DNA of 64,000 nucleotides. It comes from Eonycteris spelaea. Its lineage: Eukaryota > Chordata > Mammalia > Chiroptera > Pteropodidae. Made by a program: the position numbers and the translations under genes. Below are positions 1 to 12,094 of the stretch, piece by piece. Under the pieces are notes generated by a model. It saw nothing but the letters and a program-made list of their open reading frames with translations. It was not told where the DNA came from and did not search any database. The stretch spans positions 2,790,001 to 2,854,000 of the forward strand of contig PUFA01000204.1 of assembly GCA_003508835.1 (NCBI GenBank), read 5' to 3'. Every line of letters begins with the position of its first letter. Within the stretch, counting starts at the first letter, position 1.

Positions 1-1204
1 GTTTACCTGACAAATGGCTGTTCCCTAACATTTGCTATAACAGGAAATGAGCAAAAGATTACATGTTTTGAAAGTATAAGAAAAAGAATTCGAATACCTA
101 ATGTGCAGTGACGTCACAGATGGCTGCTAAGATGCAAAGATTGCTAAGTGAAGAAAGAGCCCCGCTAAAAGCATACTAACGCTATTGCTCTTGTACAAAG
201 CTTTTAAAGCCCTGAAACTACAAAACATTTCCCAAACACCCAACCTTCAATAACTGCTCTGAAGAAAGTAAAAGCCTCAAGCAACCTTTCCCAAAAGACT
301 GGCAATGGTAGAGTGATTTGGGCTGTTTTTAACATAATCACGAGAACCATTTGTTGTAGCAATGCAGTGTCACCATGACGGATAAGTGGAATCTACATCC
401 TATTGAGGGAAATAAGAACTTAAGGCGCATTTTCAACTGACTAAATGTGTAAAACTGTACACAACATTCAATGCTGGTAAGGGAACACTGTTGGCAGGAG
501 AAAAATTAGCAGTACGGTTCATTTATCTGCCAAAATTCTCAAAATGGGCACACAGTATTGTTCTAAATAAGCTATTTGTGATCATTTACTGGGTCAGAAC
601 TAGCATTTTTCAAAAAGATAAAACAGGATAGAAAATAGAGTGCAAATAGCATTTAGTTAAGTATTATTTTGTGAACATTTTGTTTCAGTTATATATGTAT
701 GTGTACGTACATCTAAAGACATAAATATAATTACGTAACAGGTATTTTTAAATACAAGTAACAGTCAAAGAAGTTTGGCATTAAGCAATCACCTTAACAA
801 CCGTAAGTCATCCAAGAAATGAAGGGAAATTGATTGAAAATGCATTTGCTATTTAGCTTTAATTTTAAGAAAGCACCATTACCATGCTGGTAAAACCTTC
901 CTGGATGTCCTGGGGGCTTCTGAACTGATTACCTTGAAAATCTCAGGAGGAACTTCTCCTGCTGGTAGACCACTCCTAATTTCTTCAGGTTTTTTGCAAT
1001 CCAAAAAGGCAAGAAAATTTGCCTTTCTTTGGTAAATAACTTCAGCTGCATAACTCAAGGCCTCAAAATTCCCTTTTTATAGACTAACCACAGATTGAGG
1101 TTAGTCCAAATAAAAGAACTTTCCTATAAAATTGAAAACTGACAAACTTATTCTAAGAAAATCAGTGGGAATAACTATGACATGTGAATAAAACTTAACA
1201 AAGC

Positions 1205-2315
1205 CTGTTTAAATCCATCATCTCTTAATTCTCACAACCATCTAAGAGGAAGAGGGCGTTATTGCTGTACGCTTGCATGTGAGGAGGAAATTTAGACTCA
1301 GAGGGCTGGGTTCATGAGGTTGCAGTTGGGACCCAAAGTCTATCACAACATGCTGTGAGCTTGGGAGAAAAAAACAGATGCTTCTTTTTCCATTACGAGA
1401 AGTGTTCTGACTGTAGAGGTTAAGATCATTCACATGTGACGAGGCTTCCAATCCATTTCCATTCTCCTCATCTATAAAATGAAAACACTAGTACTCACTT
1501 TGCAGGATGTTGAAAGGATTTTGGATAGCATGTGTGAAAGGCCAGCTTTGTGCTGGGCACACAATCAGAACTTAGAATATGGTCGCTGCAGCTGCTTCTG
1601 GTTAAGTGGACAGTGTCCTCTCTTCAGAGACAGGTACTCACTCCCTCAAAGCCAGCTGAGGCTCGGGACATGAGTGAACAGTATCTCTGGAAGCAAGGGT
1701 CCCACTCTGGCTTGGAAAAGAGATGGGCCATCCCTGCTGATCTCAGCAATTCTATAGGTTTCCCCAGGCAGTCTTACTCCTGTCCTTCTCTTAATGTTCC
1801 TCTGAGGCAGGGACCCAGATAGGATCCATGAATGGGTTTCACTGTTTCGTGGAACCTCTGACATGAGATATTAGAACTGTGTGTTGGTATGTATGTTTCT
1901 GGGATAAGCATCTATTGCTTCCACCAAATTCTCAAGGAGGTTATGCACTACCACCCCTACCCCAAATTAAGAGCTATTGCTCTAAATTACCCACTGCAGA
2001 TCACATACCTCCCTCATATTCTGTCTCCTGTTGGACCACTGACCTACACTAGACATAAACTTTAGGTGCATAAACAGTTTGGGAAAGCCTTTATAAGCTA
2101 CATGGCCTTAATCATACAGCTGAGTAATCACGTTAAAGAGAACACTTATAAGGAGCCATACTAAGAGTGACTACTACTTAGTGAAGGTGTGTCAGGCATT
2201 GACCCTGGTGCTTCACATATGTGAGCTCCAATCCTCACAACAACTCATTAACACATGCATCCACCCCTCCATTGTATTTTACAAGTCGAGCACAATACTA
2301 TGGGATACAGATGCA
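1205..2315. mobile_element. MIR copies
   Basis: Minus-strand MIR near 1205-1365, plus-strand MIR near 1445-1570 (ctcctcatctataaaatgaa), minus-strand MIR near 2165-2315 (gtgcttcacatatgtgagct). Bases 1-1200 hold nothing I recognise. Confidence 0.5.
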
Positions 2316-2319
2316 ATGG

Positions 2320-3240
2320 TAAGAAATCAAAGATAGGGTACCTGCCTGAATGGAGCTTACATTTACATGAGAGAAAAAGATATCAATCAAAGATCATCCA
2401 AGAAAATGTACAATTACAACTGAGGTAAATATTATAAAGAAGAGATACACAGTGCTCTAAGAGCCCATTATAGGTAGAATAAACATTCTTACAGAGTTCA
2501 GGAACAGATTCCTTGAGAAATCATGATTAAGTTTAAGTCTAAAGAAAGAGTAAACACTTCGCTGGGGAGAGTGGGAGGTGGGGGTGGAATAGGAAGAAGA
2601 GAAAAAAGAAAAAAGGGCTTTCCAGGCAAAAGGCATGTTCCAAAGCCCTCTGGCAGGAGGGCACCTAGAGTCTCAGGTGTGGCGGTATGCAAAACAAGAG
2701 GGAATATGGACCGACTTGGGGCTGGATCTGCACAGGGGCCAGGCCCTGGAAAGCCTTGTATGCCATATTCAGGAATTCAGTTACTATTCTTAAAGCACAA
2801 GGAAGAAGACATGGCTATGTTTTGCTCTAGAGTGAAATAATTAGATTTGCTCTTCAAAGGATTGCTTTGGATGATATGGGGACAGACTGGAGGTCAGAGC
2901 AGACACAAGGAGACCATTAGGAAGTATGCAGTAAAGCAGATAAAAGACCACAGCAGCTTAGACTGGGGTGGTGGCAGAAGAAATGCAAAGGCACCAGACT
3001 GAGAAATTTAGGAAACAAATCCACATGCTATGGGGGTGGTAAAAGACAGAGAGGTGTCTGGCAGGCTGCCCAGATTTCTGGCTCATTTGACTGGATGGAT
3101 AGCAGCAACATTCCAAGACAGTGATGCCCAGACTTGGAGTGAAAGTCATGAGTTCAGCTTGGACAAGTTGAATCTGAAGGGCTCGAGAAGGCAAGAAGGT
3201 AGTTGGATAACAAGGGATGAGGTCCAAAGGTAGGTTCATC
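2320..3240 (-). mobile_element. L2 LINE remnant
   Basis: The plus strand reads as reversed L2: cctgaatggagcttacattt, ctttccaggcaaaaggcatg, ccctggaaagccttgtatgc and the later cttggacaagttgaatctga. The pieces occur in the right order over 900 bp. No ORF survives. Confidence 0.6.
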
Positions 3241-3714
3241 ATGGAGGAAGTGGTCATAGGCTTCATGGAAACAATGAGATCCCCCCAGAAAACATAATGA
3301 AAAGAGAAATGTAGAGGGATGCCAATATTTCTTCATCTTACATGTGAGGACACCAAGGCTCACAGAGGAACAGCAACTTCTCCAAGGGTTTCGAAGTGCT
3401 GGTAAGAGGAGGAAGCAGGGAAGAGTAAAACACAAAGCCAGGGCACAACTGAGGAATTCACAGTAGGAAAAAAAAAATGCCTATATATTTTGAAGAATAT
3501 GGTAGAAAGCTTCAAGGAAATTACAACAATCAGAAGCACTGAAGAGAAACTGGAATTACATGAAAAAGAATGAACTAGATTAATGCAGAAAAAGCAGAAA
3601 TGACTTCATGTGATGTTTAGATTTCACAGAAATCTACTTTCCCCAGAGCCTTCTGTGATTTAGATCAGTCCACAATGATCTCTCCTTCTCAACGTTCACA
3701 TAATATCAGGTGAC

Positions 3715-4330
3715 CATTAAATGCCCAACATGCCCCTAAATGTTGAGTATACAGTGGGGTAAACATGATTTCTGTGCTAAAGTTGTTCACAGGCTGGTCA
3801 GAGACAGGGGGCAAGCAGACAAACCAACCAATGACTGACAGTAGAGCTAGGAGAGAAGAGGAGTATCAAATAGAGCAAGGAATTAGCCAGTGCTTCCCAG
3901 GGGTGATGACCAGAAAGAGAACTGAGGCCCTAGCCTGGTGAAGGAAGGGAGACAGAGAAACACATGTTGGAAGGCAGAGAGGTGGGAGGAAGCATGCGGC
4001 ATTTGGAGGGCACAGTTGTAGCCAGAACACAGGCTGCATCTTGATGGAATATCAGGAGATAAGGCTAGAGTGATTGGCAGGAGCCAAGTTTGAAGAGGCC
4101 CTGAAGGCCAAGCTAATTTATTTTAATTTTATCCTGAAGTCAACAGAAACCACAGAGGGTTTTAAGCAGAAGAGTGACATGATCAAATTTATAGGTTACA
4201 AAATGCATTTGGGCAGCAGTGTGGGGAATGTATGGAACATTCAGGACCACAGACAGGGAATTCTGCCAGAAGGCCATGGAACTCCTACAAAGCCAACAAT
4301 GAGCATGGCTTCTGGTGAATCTTTCCAGAA
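3715..4330 (-). mobile_element. L2 LINE remnant
   Basis: Recognisable by gttgttcacaggctggtcag, aggccctgaaggccaagcta and gggttttaagcagaagagtg, reversed L2 3' phrases in order. Confidence 0.6.
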
Positions 4331-4699
4331 CAAGATAGGACATTGATAAACAACCAAAGTAATCATCTGTATAATTTCACTGGCACTTCTCTTCTGTTAC
4401 CTGAATTTCTAGTTAACTTTCCACAAGTAAGTGTCTCAACTTGCCTGGAAGATCTCAGGTTCCATAAGAATAGTATAATCATACCTCACAGCTTCTAGCC
4501 CACAAGGAGGTGTTCAACATATGTGCTGAGCAATTCCAGGCTTTCTGAGATGTGACCCTAACCCAGTGATGGGCTCTGTGTCTGAAATTGGCAGATGATT
4601 GGTCTCAGGGGAAGGACACTGGTAAACGCACCCAGAGCACTGCAAAAGAGACTCCAGAGATTTGTTCAGTCTTTGAAAAGATGCTATTGAAGAAGAAAG

Positions 4700-5110
4700 G
4701 AAGTAGATGCATATTGAGCACCTGCTATGTCCTGGGCATTTTATTCTCATTATCATGTTTAATCTTCACACGGCCTTGTAGGAGGCAGTATCATCACCAT
4801 TTAACAGACAGACTAAAGTGAAGAAAGAGCATGCAGATTCCCCAAGGTCACTGAGCTACATCACAAGTAGCAATGTTGGGTATCAAATCCATATCTATTT
4901 AATTCCAAAGGTCAAACAAAGACCACCTCCACCCTAATGATTCAAGAATGGAATGGAAAAAAGCATACAGGTTTTAGAATCAACCATTTGGCCGTGTGAC
5001 TTTGAGTCTCAATTTCATCAAATAGGTAATACAGATACTAATAACACCTATTTCACAAAGTTATCACAAGATCAAGTATGTGAAAGTCTCTTTTAAATTA
5101 TAAAGTGCTC
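4700..5110. mobile_element. Two MIR copies, opposite orientation
   Basis: Minus-strand MIR at 4700-4910 (attgagcacctgctatgtcc, ccccaaggtcactgagctac) and plus-strand MIR at 4990-5110 (gtgactttgagtctcaattt). Confidence 0.65.
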
Positions 5111-5609
5111 CAAAAATTGTTATTATTTTGGTATAGGTATACTTTGGGGGAGGACCACTTATTCACCACACACAATCTGTATTACAGTTGCTTTCAAATG
5201 CAGGCCATTTAACCCTGCCGGCTAACATAACAGGACCTCACTCTAGACTGGACTTTAAATTATTAATGGTTGGTCTCATTGTTACTAATTGAGCTACAGT
5301 TCTGTGAAATTGCCTGGAGGAAAAGAAAAGCATTTTAATAAAAAATCAATCCCCAGCCATTAATTTAAAAAGGACTTCCTCCAAAAGAGTGTACTTAAAA
5401 AAAGGTATCTTAAGTTCATGCTAAGGAATAATCAGGCTATCAGTTAAAGGTCTCTTTTTCTCTCAGTTCTGATATATCTACATTAAAATTATCCCATTTG
5501 ATTTCATAATTTCATTATACTAATCAATTTTTTTTATTTTCAATTTAGAATTCTTGTAAGGCTAAGACAGTTTACTATGTATCTCATCACTTCTAAAATA
5601 CATTTACAA

Positions 5610-6390
5610 TACTCTTTCATTCATTGAAAAATTTTATTGAGTGTCTCACACACTAGCCACAGAGCTAGATATTATGTCGACATAGATAGTACAAGGGGGT
5701 AGAACAGTAAATGAGATCAGAGAGTTAAGTGCATGAGATCAGAAAGGGATAGATTGATCACACATGGTCCCACCATGAGAAGGCTACATGGTAGAGACAG
5801 AATTTCAATAGAGATAGAGAGTTTCTTGGAATTTTCACATAATATGTGTTGAGAAGATGATACAACATGAGGACAAAGAGATATAGAAAAAGTTATAGGT
5901 ATATTTGATTAGGGAGGTTGTCTGCCGAAAAACAGACAAGCTTAGTTAGAGAAATGGTTTATGAGGAGAATAGCGTAAGACAAGGCTAGAAAAGTAGCTT
6001 GGAGCCAGAAGGAAGACATCATTAACTCTTGATCAACAAATTATATAGTGAATGAGAGTAGTTTGAGGAAGGTTCTTCTATAGTGGTGGTGTGCAAATGG
6101 AAGCAAAAAGACTCTAACTGTCTAAGAGCGAGGTATTCAGGGCCTGAAATAAAGTGGTAGCACTGAGAATATATTAAAACATAGATATAAAATATATCAG
6201 GAAGAAAAACTGAAATAACTTTATTACTAATGGAAGCGAGGAATCCAAAATTACTCTGAGGTGCAACAGAGCTAGGAAAATCTGAAGTGGGAGCTGACTT
6301 GGGAACTGCAGTGGGGAGAGAGTGAAGGTAAAGAAATGCTGTGAAACATTCTTTGGAGGGCTAAAGAAATCTAAATGAGTTTGAATTTTT
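5610..6390 (-). mobile_element. L2-like remnant
   Basis: Begins with ttattgagtgtctcacacac and gagctagatattatgtcgac, as reversed L2 3' ends do, and continues in diverged form. It contains the segment that is duplicated at 7057. Confidence 0.45.
5792..5956 (+). repeat. Segment duplicated at 7057
   Basis: This is the longer-range counterpart of 7057-7217, embedded in an L2-derived stretch (about 5610-6390) in the intron after the sixth coding exon. The shared stretch includes gaagatgatacaacatga and attagggaggttgtctg. Confidence 0.7.
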
Positions 6391-6462
6391 AGGTGGTGCA
6401 TCATAACAGGAACACTGAATTTTTTTGCTGGACAATAAAATAATACTCAAAGTTTCTCTGAC

Positions 6463-6612
6463 CTTTGTCCTTTGACCCTTGAAGAAATCACTGCAGTGTT
6501 TAAGCAAGGAAACCAGCACCATGTTCTCATCATACTTGATCAAAAAGTAAGGTAGTGCTGAGACTCCTTCTGTTTGACAAAGATCATCATATGCACGCTC
6601 GAGGGCTTGAAT
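6463..6612 (-). CDS. ATG7: ATG7 sixth coding exon (ends at residue 226)
   Basis: A 150-nt, 50-codon exon with acceptor cttgtttgcag and donor gtcaga. It reads [17 protein letters not shown], then the highly conserved [19 protein letters not shown] stretch, and ends GQRTK. Differences from human include Cys to Arg (LECAYD to LERAYD) and Tyr to Cys (LKHYSD to LKHCSD). It ends in phase 0. The following exon, which should begin with the ITIGVYDP segment, is not in the remaining 6.4 kb as far as I can see. Confidence 0.95.
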
Positions 6613-6984
6613 CTGCAAACAAGAAACATTGAGTTATCCTCCAGATAATTACATATCTGGTTCTGAGCTAAAAACTAACATAAAATAAAAGGTACTTTCA
6701 AGCAGAAGACTGGAAATGACTGATCACACTCCTGTTGCTCTTTTGCAGTAAATGAACATAAAAGTGCCCCAAATAATACACTTCGCTTTTATGTGACATC
6801 TTTCATGTGCATGGTGGTATGTCTTAGTGGCACAAAGGGACATTTTATGGTACAGCATGGTGGTTCTCTAAGATGTCAACCACAAAGGCTGAGAGAGGTA
6901 TCCAAATATTATTTTTCTCCTGTGATAACCAAGCATGAATCTACCACTGATAAATTTTACCATGAACTTATGCATAATCTTTAA

Positions 6985-7345
6985 CAGCTTTACTGAGACA
7001 AACTTTCACTTACCAATCAACTGACCCATTTACAGAGCACAATTCAGTCCTGTTTTTAGAGACAGAATTTCAATAAGGAGAGTTTTTTCGGATTTTCACA
7101 GAATATGTTTTGGGAAGATGATACAACATGAAGACAAAGACATATAAAAAAAGTTCTAGGTATATTTCATTAGGGAGGTTGTCTGGTGAAAACAGACAAG
7201 CTTCATTGGAGAAAAATGCCTTATTGGTGAAATACAAGTTCACAGAATTATGCAACCATCACCACAATAAGTTGAGAACATTTTTGTCCCCCCTAAAAGA
7301 AAATTCATACCCATCAGCAGTCAATTCCTATGTGTAATCCTTTTC
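6985..7345 (+). mobile_element. Old L1 3' fragment, split by the composite insertion
   Basis: cagctttactgagacaaact through cacaattcagtcc, then after the 180-bp insertion tgcaaccatcaccacaataa and cccatcagcagtcaattc. A second copy of the same repeat lies at 9265-9555. Confidence 0.6.
7057..7240 (+). repeat. Composite duplicated segment inserted in an L1 3' fragment
   Basis: Bases 7057-7217 (tagagacagaatttcaat ... caagcttcattggaga) match 5792-5956 at roughly 85% by eye. Bases 7212-7240 (aatgccttattggtgaaat core) match 8767-8794 with a perfect 19-bp core. The segment splits an L1 3' region that otherwise reads continuously from acaattcagtcctgttttta to tcacagaattatgcaaccat. No target-site duplication is evident. 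All three places are within ATG7 introns 6 and 7 and surroundings, in direct orientation. Confidence 0.7.
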
Positions 7346-8061
7346 CCCCACTTATATTTCTCCTTGGGAAATTAGTTTCACAAAACCACAGCCTTTGATT
7401 TATCTTAGTAAACAAATATTATTATTTTTTAATCAGTAAGGGCTGTTCCATGGCTTAACAATGCAAGATTTCTGTGACTGATGTCCTTCATGAATTCAAA
7501 TCATCTTGCCACTTAATGTTTTGCCTCAACAGTCAGAATTTTTGGTTTAGGGCCTGTGTTCTACCAGTCTGATTATTTTCATTCCTCTTCTTGGAACTAT
7601 CCCTAATGACCTTATTATCTTTTTTAAACTGCAAAGACTAGTTTGTATGTACCATTCCTGATGTAGAACTTCTGCTACTTGGCATGAGGTAAGAAGAATG
7701 TCTTCTATTTGTTTTTAAAGACTCTCTTCTCAAAGTATATTGACTTATGATCCCCCATACTGAAAGTGAAGACCACATTTTAGCTAATTCTTATAGTCTT
7801 ATTAAATGTTCCTGTAATTCCTCCCTACTGGCTTAGCATTTCAGCAAATTCACTGAAACCCTAGAAAATTGTTGCTCACTACTTATTCAACAAAATGATT
7901 TTATAAACATTTTGTGAATAGGTCTGCTCCTTGTACCATCTTCGGAGGATTCCACAATCTATTCATCCAGACAAGTGCCTATTTGTCTTTAGAATATACT
8001 AGATAAACTATTCTTGCACACTAAACCCAATTTTACCTGCATTTTGTTTTACTGATCATAC

Positions 8062-8178
8062 CTGTTTTGGTGAAAACCTTTGATCCAAGCCCACTGGCTT
8101 CTGAATGAGGGGTATGCTCTCTGGAAGGCAGAGAGCAGGGGAGCAAAACCAATAGTAGAAATGATACTTCTTTAGATC
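8062..8178 (-). CDS. ATG7: ATG7 fifth coding exon
   Basis: A 117-nt, 39-codon exon with acceptor tttttcttctag and donor gtatga, a weaker donor than the others. It reads [17 protein letters not shown] and ends DQRFSPKQ. Compared with human, the Tyr in WFCYPA is Ser and the Leu in FSLKQ is Pro, both less conservative than elsewhere in this gene. The frame is intact. It belongs to the N-terminal domain. Confidence 0.95.
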
Positions 8179-8439
8179 CTAGAAGAAAAAATATAACATA
8201 GGGCATCAGAAAAGCACCAATGGCTACACTGAAATGTGTTTATTAATGTAACTTCCCATAGCCACATAAACAGAAAAACTGATAAACATAACATGACTAG
8301 CTTGTCAGAAATTCTCATCTCCAGCAGAACTCATGATGGAATACTGAATTTGTCTTTATCTCAAAACCCTTCCACACACCACACGCTACTATATCACAAT
8401 AAACATAATATGGTTTTTCAGCCACATGCTAACAAAGTG

Positions 8440-8940
8440 TTCAGTAAGTAATTGACATTATTGTCATCCTTGTTTAATATACAATATCACTCTGGGAGGT
8501 AATTATTATCATCCATTTTAAAGACAGAAAACTGAAGCTTGGAGAAAAATGAAGAACTTGAACAAAACAAGGATCAGAACGCTGCTTTCCAAACCGAAGC
8601 TTTTGCCCATGGTACCAAACACACTCACTCGATGTTGCATTTGTGGAGACATGATCTCCAAACGGTTATCAATCTCTTCACAATCAAATGAGTTAAGCAT
8701 GTTATTAAAGGAACTATACTATTCATAACCTATATGTGCTGAGATAATAATATAATGCTGCTTTCAGAAATGCCTTATTGGTGAAATTCAAGTTAACAAC
8801 TATTAAGCACTTGCTCTGTACAAGGCGAAACATTAGACACTGACAATAGATAAATGAACAGAACCCAGTACCAGTCCTTGGGCAGCTCGTTTTCTGCTCA
8901 AAGAGAAATAAAGTGAGTACATGATTAACTGTATGAGTCA
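8440..8940 (-). mobile_element. MIR and L2-like remnants
   Basis: Reversed MIR at 8440-8600 (ggtaattattatcatccatt) and an L2-like piece from about 8795 (attaagcacttgctctgtac). The 28 bases at 8767-8794 recur at 7212-7240. Confidence 0.5.
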
Positions 8941-9264
8941 TAGAAGAGGTTCTAAGAACTAAGGAGCATCGATAACATAAAAGATTACACCTTCAGGGGT
9001 GAGCCTGACTGTTCCCCCAGCAAGGGAACTGATGCAGGAGAAAGGACTCGTGAAGCTGTCCTAGAGAGAGCTGTTCTCATTCAGGTTGAATGTCTTGCTC
9101 CTGAATTCCTCCTGCAGGGTCTGTGGCCTGAATCACTCATGTGTAGGACCTAATAGTCATGTGGCTATTTCACAGTTTACTCACCAGTTTGCCACCGCTG
9201 ACCACTATGGACTTTATTTAGCTAATTAATTTTTTTCTCGAATCTTGCCACGAATAAAAAATGG

Positions 9265-9555
9265 ACAGTTGCTTTTATTAAGATGAGTATTTCTTCAATT
9301 CACACACCATAAAATTGATGATGTTAAAGTATATAATTGAATGTGGTTTTTTTTGGGGGGGTTAGTATATGGACAAGGCTGTACCGTTATAACCACCAAT
9401 TCTAGAACATTTTCATCACTCCAAAAAGAAACCCCTTTAGTAGAAACTCCCCATTCTCCCTCTTCCCAACCCCTGGAAACCATTTATCTATTTTCTGTCT
9501 CTATGGATTTGCTTTTTCAGGCTCTTCAGATGAATGGAATCATACTAGATGACTT
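9265..9555 (+). mobile_element. Old L1 3' fragment
   Basis: tctagaacattttcatcact, ccaacccctggaaaccattt and tctctatggatttgcttttt match the same repeat type as 6985-7345. In ATG7 intron 5, the 3.6-kb intron between the fourth and fifth coding exons. Confidence 0.6.
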
Positions 9556-10549
9556 TCTAAATATAAACTTATATATAAATGTGTGTCCAGATAAGTCTAG
9601 TAATTATAGTTTTCACACTCTTTAATTCTGCCACTAATTGATCAACTAGGAATAAATTCCCTTTTGACAATAGCAAAACAAACTGCAAAATTGAAATTAA
9701 TGAAGTGTCTGTTCCTTAGAGTCCTTAAAAAAGCAAAAACACCTCCAGAGATTATTCTTTCTTTTTGCACTTAAATGATTTATCATAACTGATCTTTAGG
9801 AAAAGGTTAAACAATTCAAGATGAAGGCCTTTACAATTTCTAAGCAGCTTTATCAGGCCATCTTCAAAAGTCCAAAGGCTTGAATTTCTCAGGATTCTTT
9901 TCAGGATACAAAAGACCTCTATTAAATTAAACATAAAGCCCTTGGTATCTGAAGATTTTAAAAGATAGAGACTTTTAATTTTTTTCAAAGGAAGGCTGAG
10001 AATGCTCAGTAAAAGGCCAACAAGGCCAACATACATACTGACTCTGAGAAATGCCTTAAAACTTTCTGTTCTTTTCCATTTAAATACAAATTGTCAACTA
10101 GATTCCACTAACTAAAATTCGTAGTATGGAAAATGTATTGATGTTAAAGTAACAAAACCAGAAATCTTGAGCACTACTTATATCTATCCCAGTAGCAAAC
10201 CTACAAAATGACTCAACTTTATAGACAAATTATTAATGCCAAATTGCACCTAGCAATCCCATGAAAAATTTAAAAGTTTTTCTATGTCCGCACTGTTACA
10301 TGGAAAGCACTATAACTTGTTAGAAAATGTGCTCCTTATAGATAGCCATCCTTTGGTTTGGCCTCCAGTTTGATTCCTATCATTCTCTCAGTAAACCAGA
10401 GAGGCAGCATTCAGAAGAAATGAAGGATTAGTTCATGGAGGAGGAAGAAAGGCAAGACCTATAACTTGGCAAAAAAGAAAAAAAGAGAAAAATGTAGGAA
10501 AGAGGATTAACATCCAAAGCTAATGAAGCTGTGGTGAAACAATATACTT

Positions 10550-10800
10550 TATATTGATCGACATCAGTATGTTTTTATGCTCCCTCCATAGAATTTATTC
10601 TAAAGAAATAAAATGAGTGGGGGGAATCAATATGGCCACTATTGTTCATTACAGCATTGTTTTAAATAGTGAATATAGGAAACAACCTAGCTGTACAAGA
10701 GTCTATAGAATATACACTTAACAAAACACTATGTAGCCATGCTTTATTACAAAGGATAAATTACTTTTATACGTAGATATATACAAGTATGCACACACAT
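10550..10800 (+). mobile_element. L1 fragment (ORF2 end/3' side)
   Basis: It contains ttcattacagcattgtttta, ggaaacaacctagctgtaca and a run resembling the ORF2 C-terminus region. Diverged. Confidence 0.5.
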
Positions 10801-10819
10801 ATATAAAATGTATAGTTTT

Positions 10820-10978
10820 ATTGCACTTTGCTTTATTGTGCTTTACAGATATTACATTTTTTACAGCTTGAAGACAAAACCCACCACCAGCAAAAAAGAT
10901 TATGACTCAGTTTATTGCAATACTCACTTTACTGAAGTGGTCTGGAAATGAACCTGCAATATCTCCGAGGTATGCTTG
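10820..10978 (-). mobile_element. Tigger1-type deletion derivative
   Basis: The stretch ttattgcactttgctttatt ... ctgcaatatctccgaggtat is the reverse complement of the Tigger1 ends joined with most of the middle missing. It abuts the TG/TA/CA microsatellite. Confidence 0.7.
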
Positions 10979-10994
10979 TACATATATATTTTAT

Positions 10995-10999
10995 GTATA

Positions 11000-11053
<54 letters not shown>

Positions 11054-11097
11054 TACATACACACACACACATGTGCACACGCATGCGTATGTGTGGG
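10995..11097. repeat. Compound palindromic microsatellite (TG)n(TA)n(CA)n
   Basis: About nine TG units run into about eleven TA units and then about nine CA units (10999-11052). These are self-complementary, and a second CA run follows interrupted by cata, ending in a gcatgcgt tail. The block can fold as one long hairpin on either strand. In ATG7 intron 5. Confidence 0.9.
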
Positions 11098-11749
11098 TAG
11101 AAAGGTAGCTGGTATCTCTACAATCAACCTTTTCTACTCTTCCATCACCGAGACCAGGTTCTTTTCCCTACTTCCCTAGAGAGCAAATGTTACCCTAATG
11201 TGATTTATTTTCCTCTTCCAAGCTGCCCTTCATGTTCACTTTTAAGTAGATCTCACTTATATAAAAAATTTTCTTTCTTATAAAAACACAATTGTGTGAA
11301 CAAGTATGTAATGTCATCTCCTCTAGTCCAGAACTGCTTGGGGATGGTTGGGGTCCCTGAGACATCACCTTTTCCTTATGTTGATGGACCCAGCAACTGA
11401 CTCTGCAGGACTGTATTTAGCAAATATGTTAGCAACAAACCAGTACTCCTTGAACCTGACTTCACCATGTCTTGAATGACAACAGTTGGATTACTGTGTT
11501 ATATAAACCATGCTACCAGAACTACTACCAGTAGTATGACTATACCGGTATGGTAAGTGAGAATAAATTAGTTTTGCATTGCTAATAAGTGCCGGCACTA
11601 TTGGGCCACTAACCAAACGAGTATTTCTTTAATAGCCATGACTTGAATGACACAAGGTAAAAGCCACTAGGAGAAGAGAGCAAACTGTACTATTGGCACC
11701 CTTGGCCTTCTCAGGGCATCTGAGCAATCTAAGTGTGAGGGAGAGTTCA

Positions 11750-11857
<108 letters not shown>

Positions 11858-12094
11858 TCAGGCACCTCTGAGCTTCTTACTCTCAGACGAAGCACAAAGC
11901 TTTAGGCACTTAACTCTTTCCTACAGGCCCAGCACCACTTACCACAGGCAATGAAGTCGGTCATTACCTCACACTCCTCTCCATCGGCTGCACTATCGTA
12001 ACAGGCTGAGGAAAGTGAGAGAACCCAGGAGCCTTCTTCTCTCTGATGCGGGTCTTAGAATCAGAGGAGGCAACCAGCCCATTTCCATGCCTTT

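Noticed and set aside
2320..4330. A purine-rich family of previously unnamed repeats
   Set aside because: Reading the reverse complement showed ordered L2 phrases; these are ordinary L2 copies.
1..6462. The next ATG7 exon (expected to begin ITIGVYDP)
   Set aside because: I looked for its coding signal on the minus strand and did not see it; it most likely lies beyond base 1.
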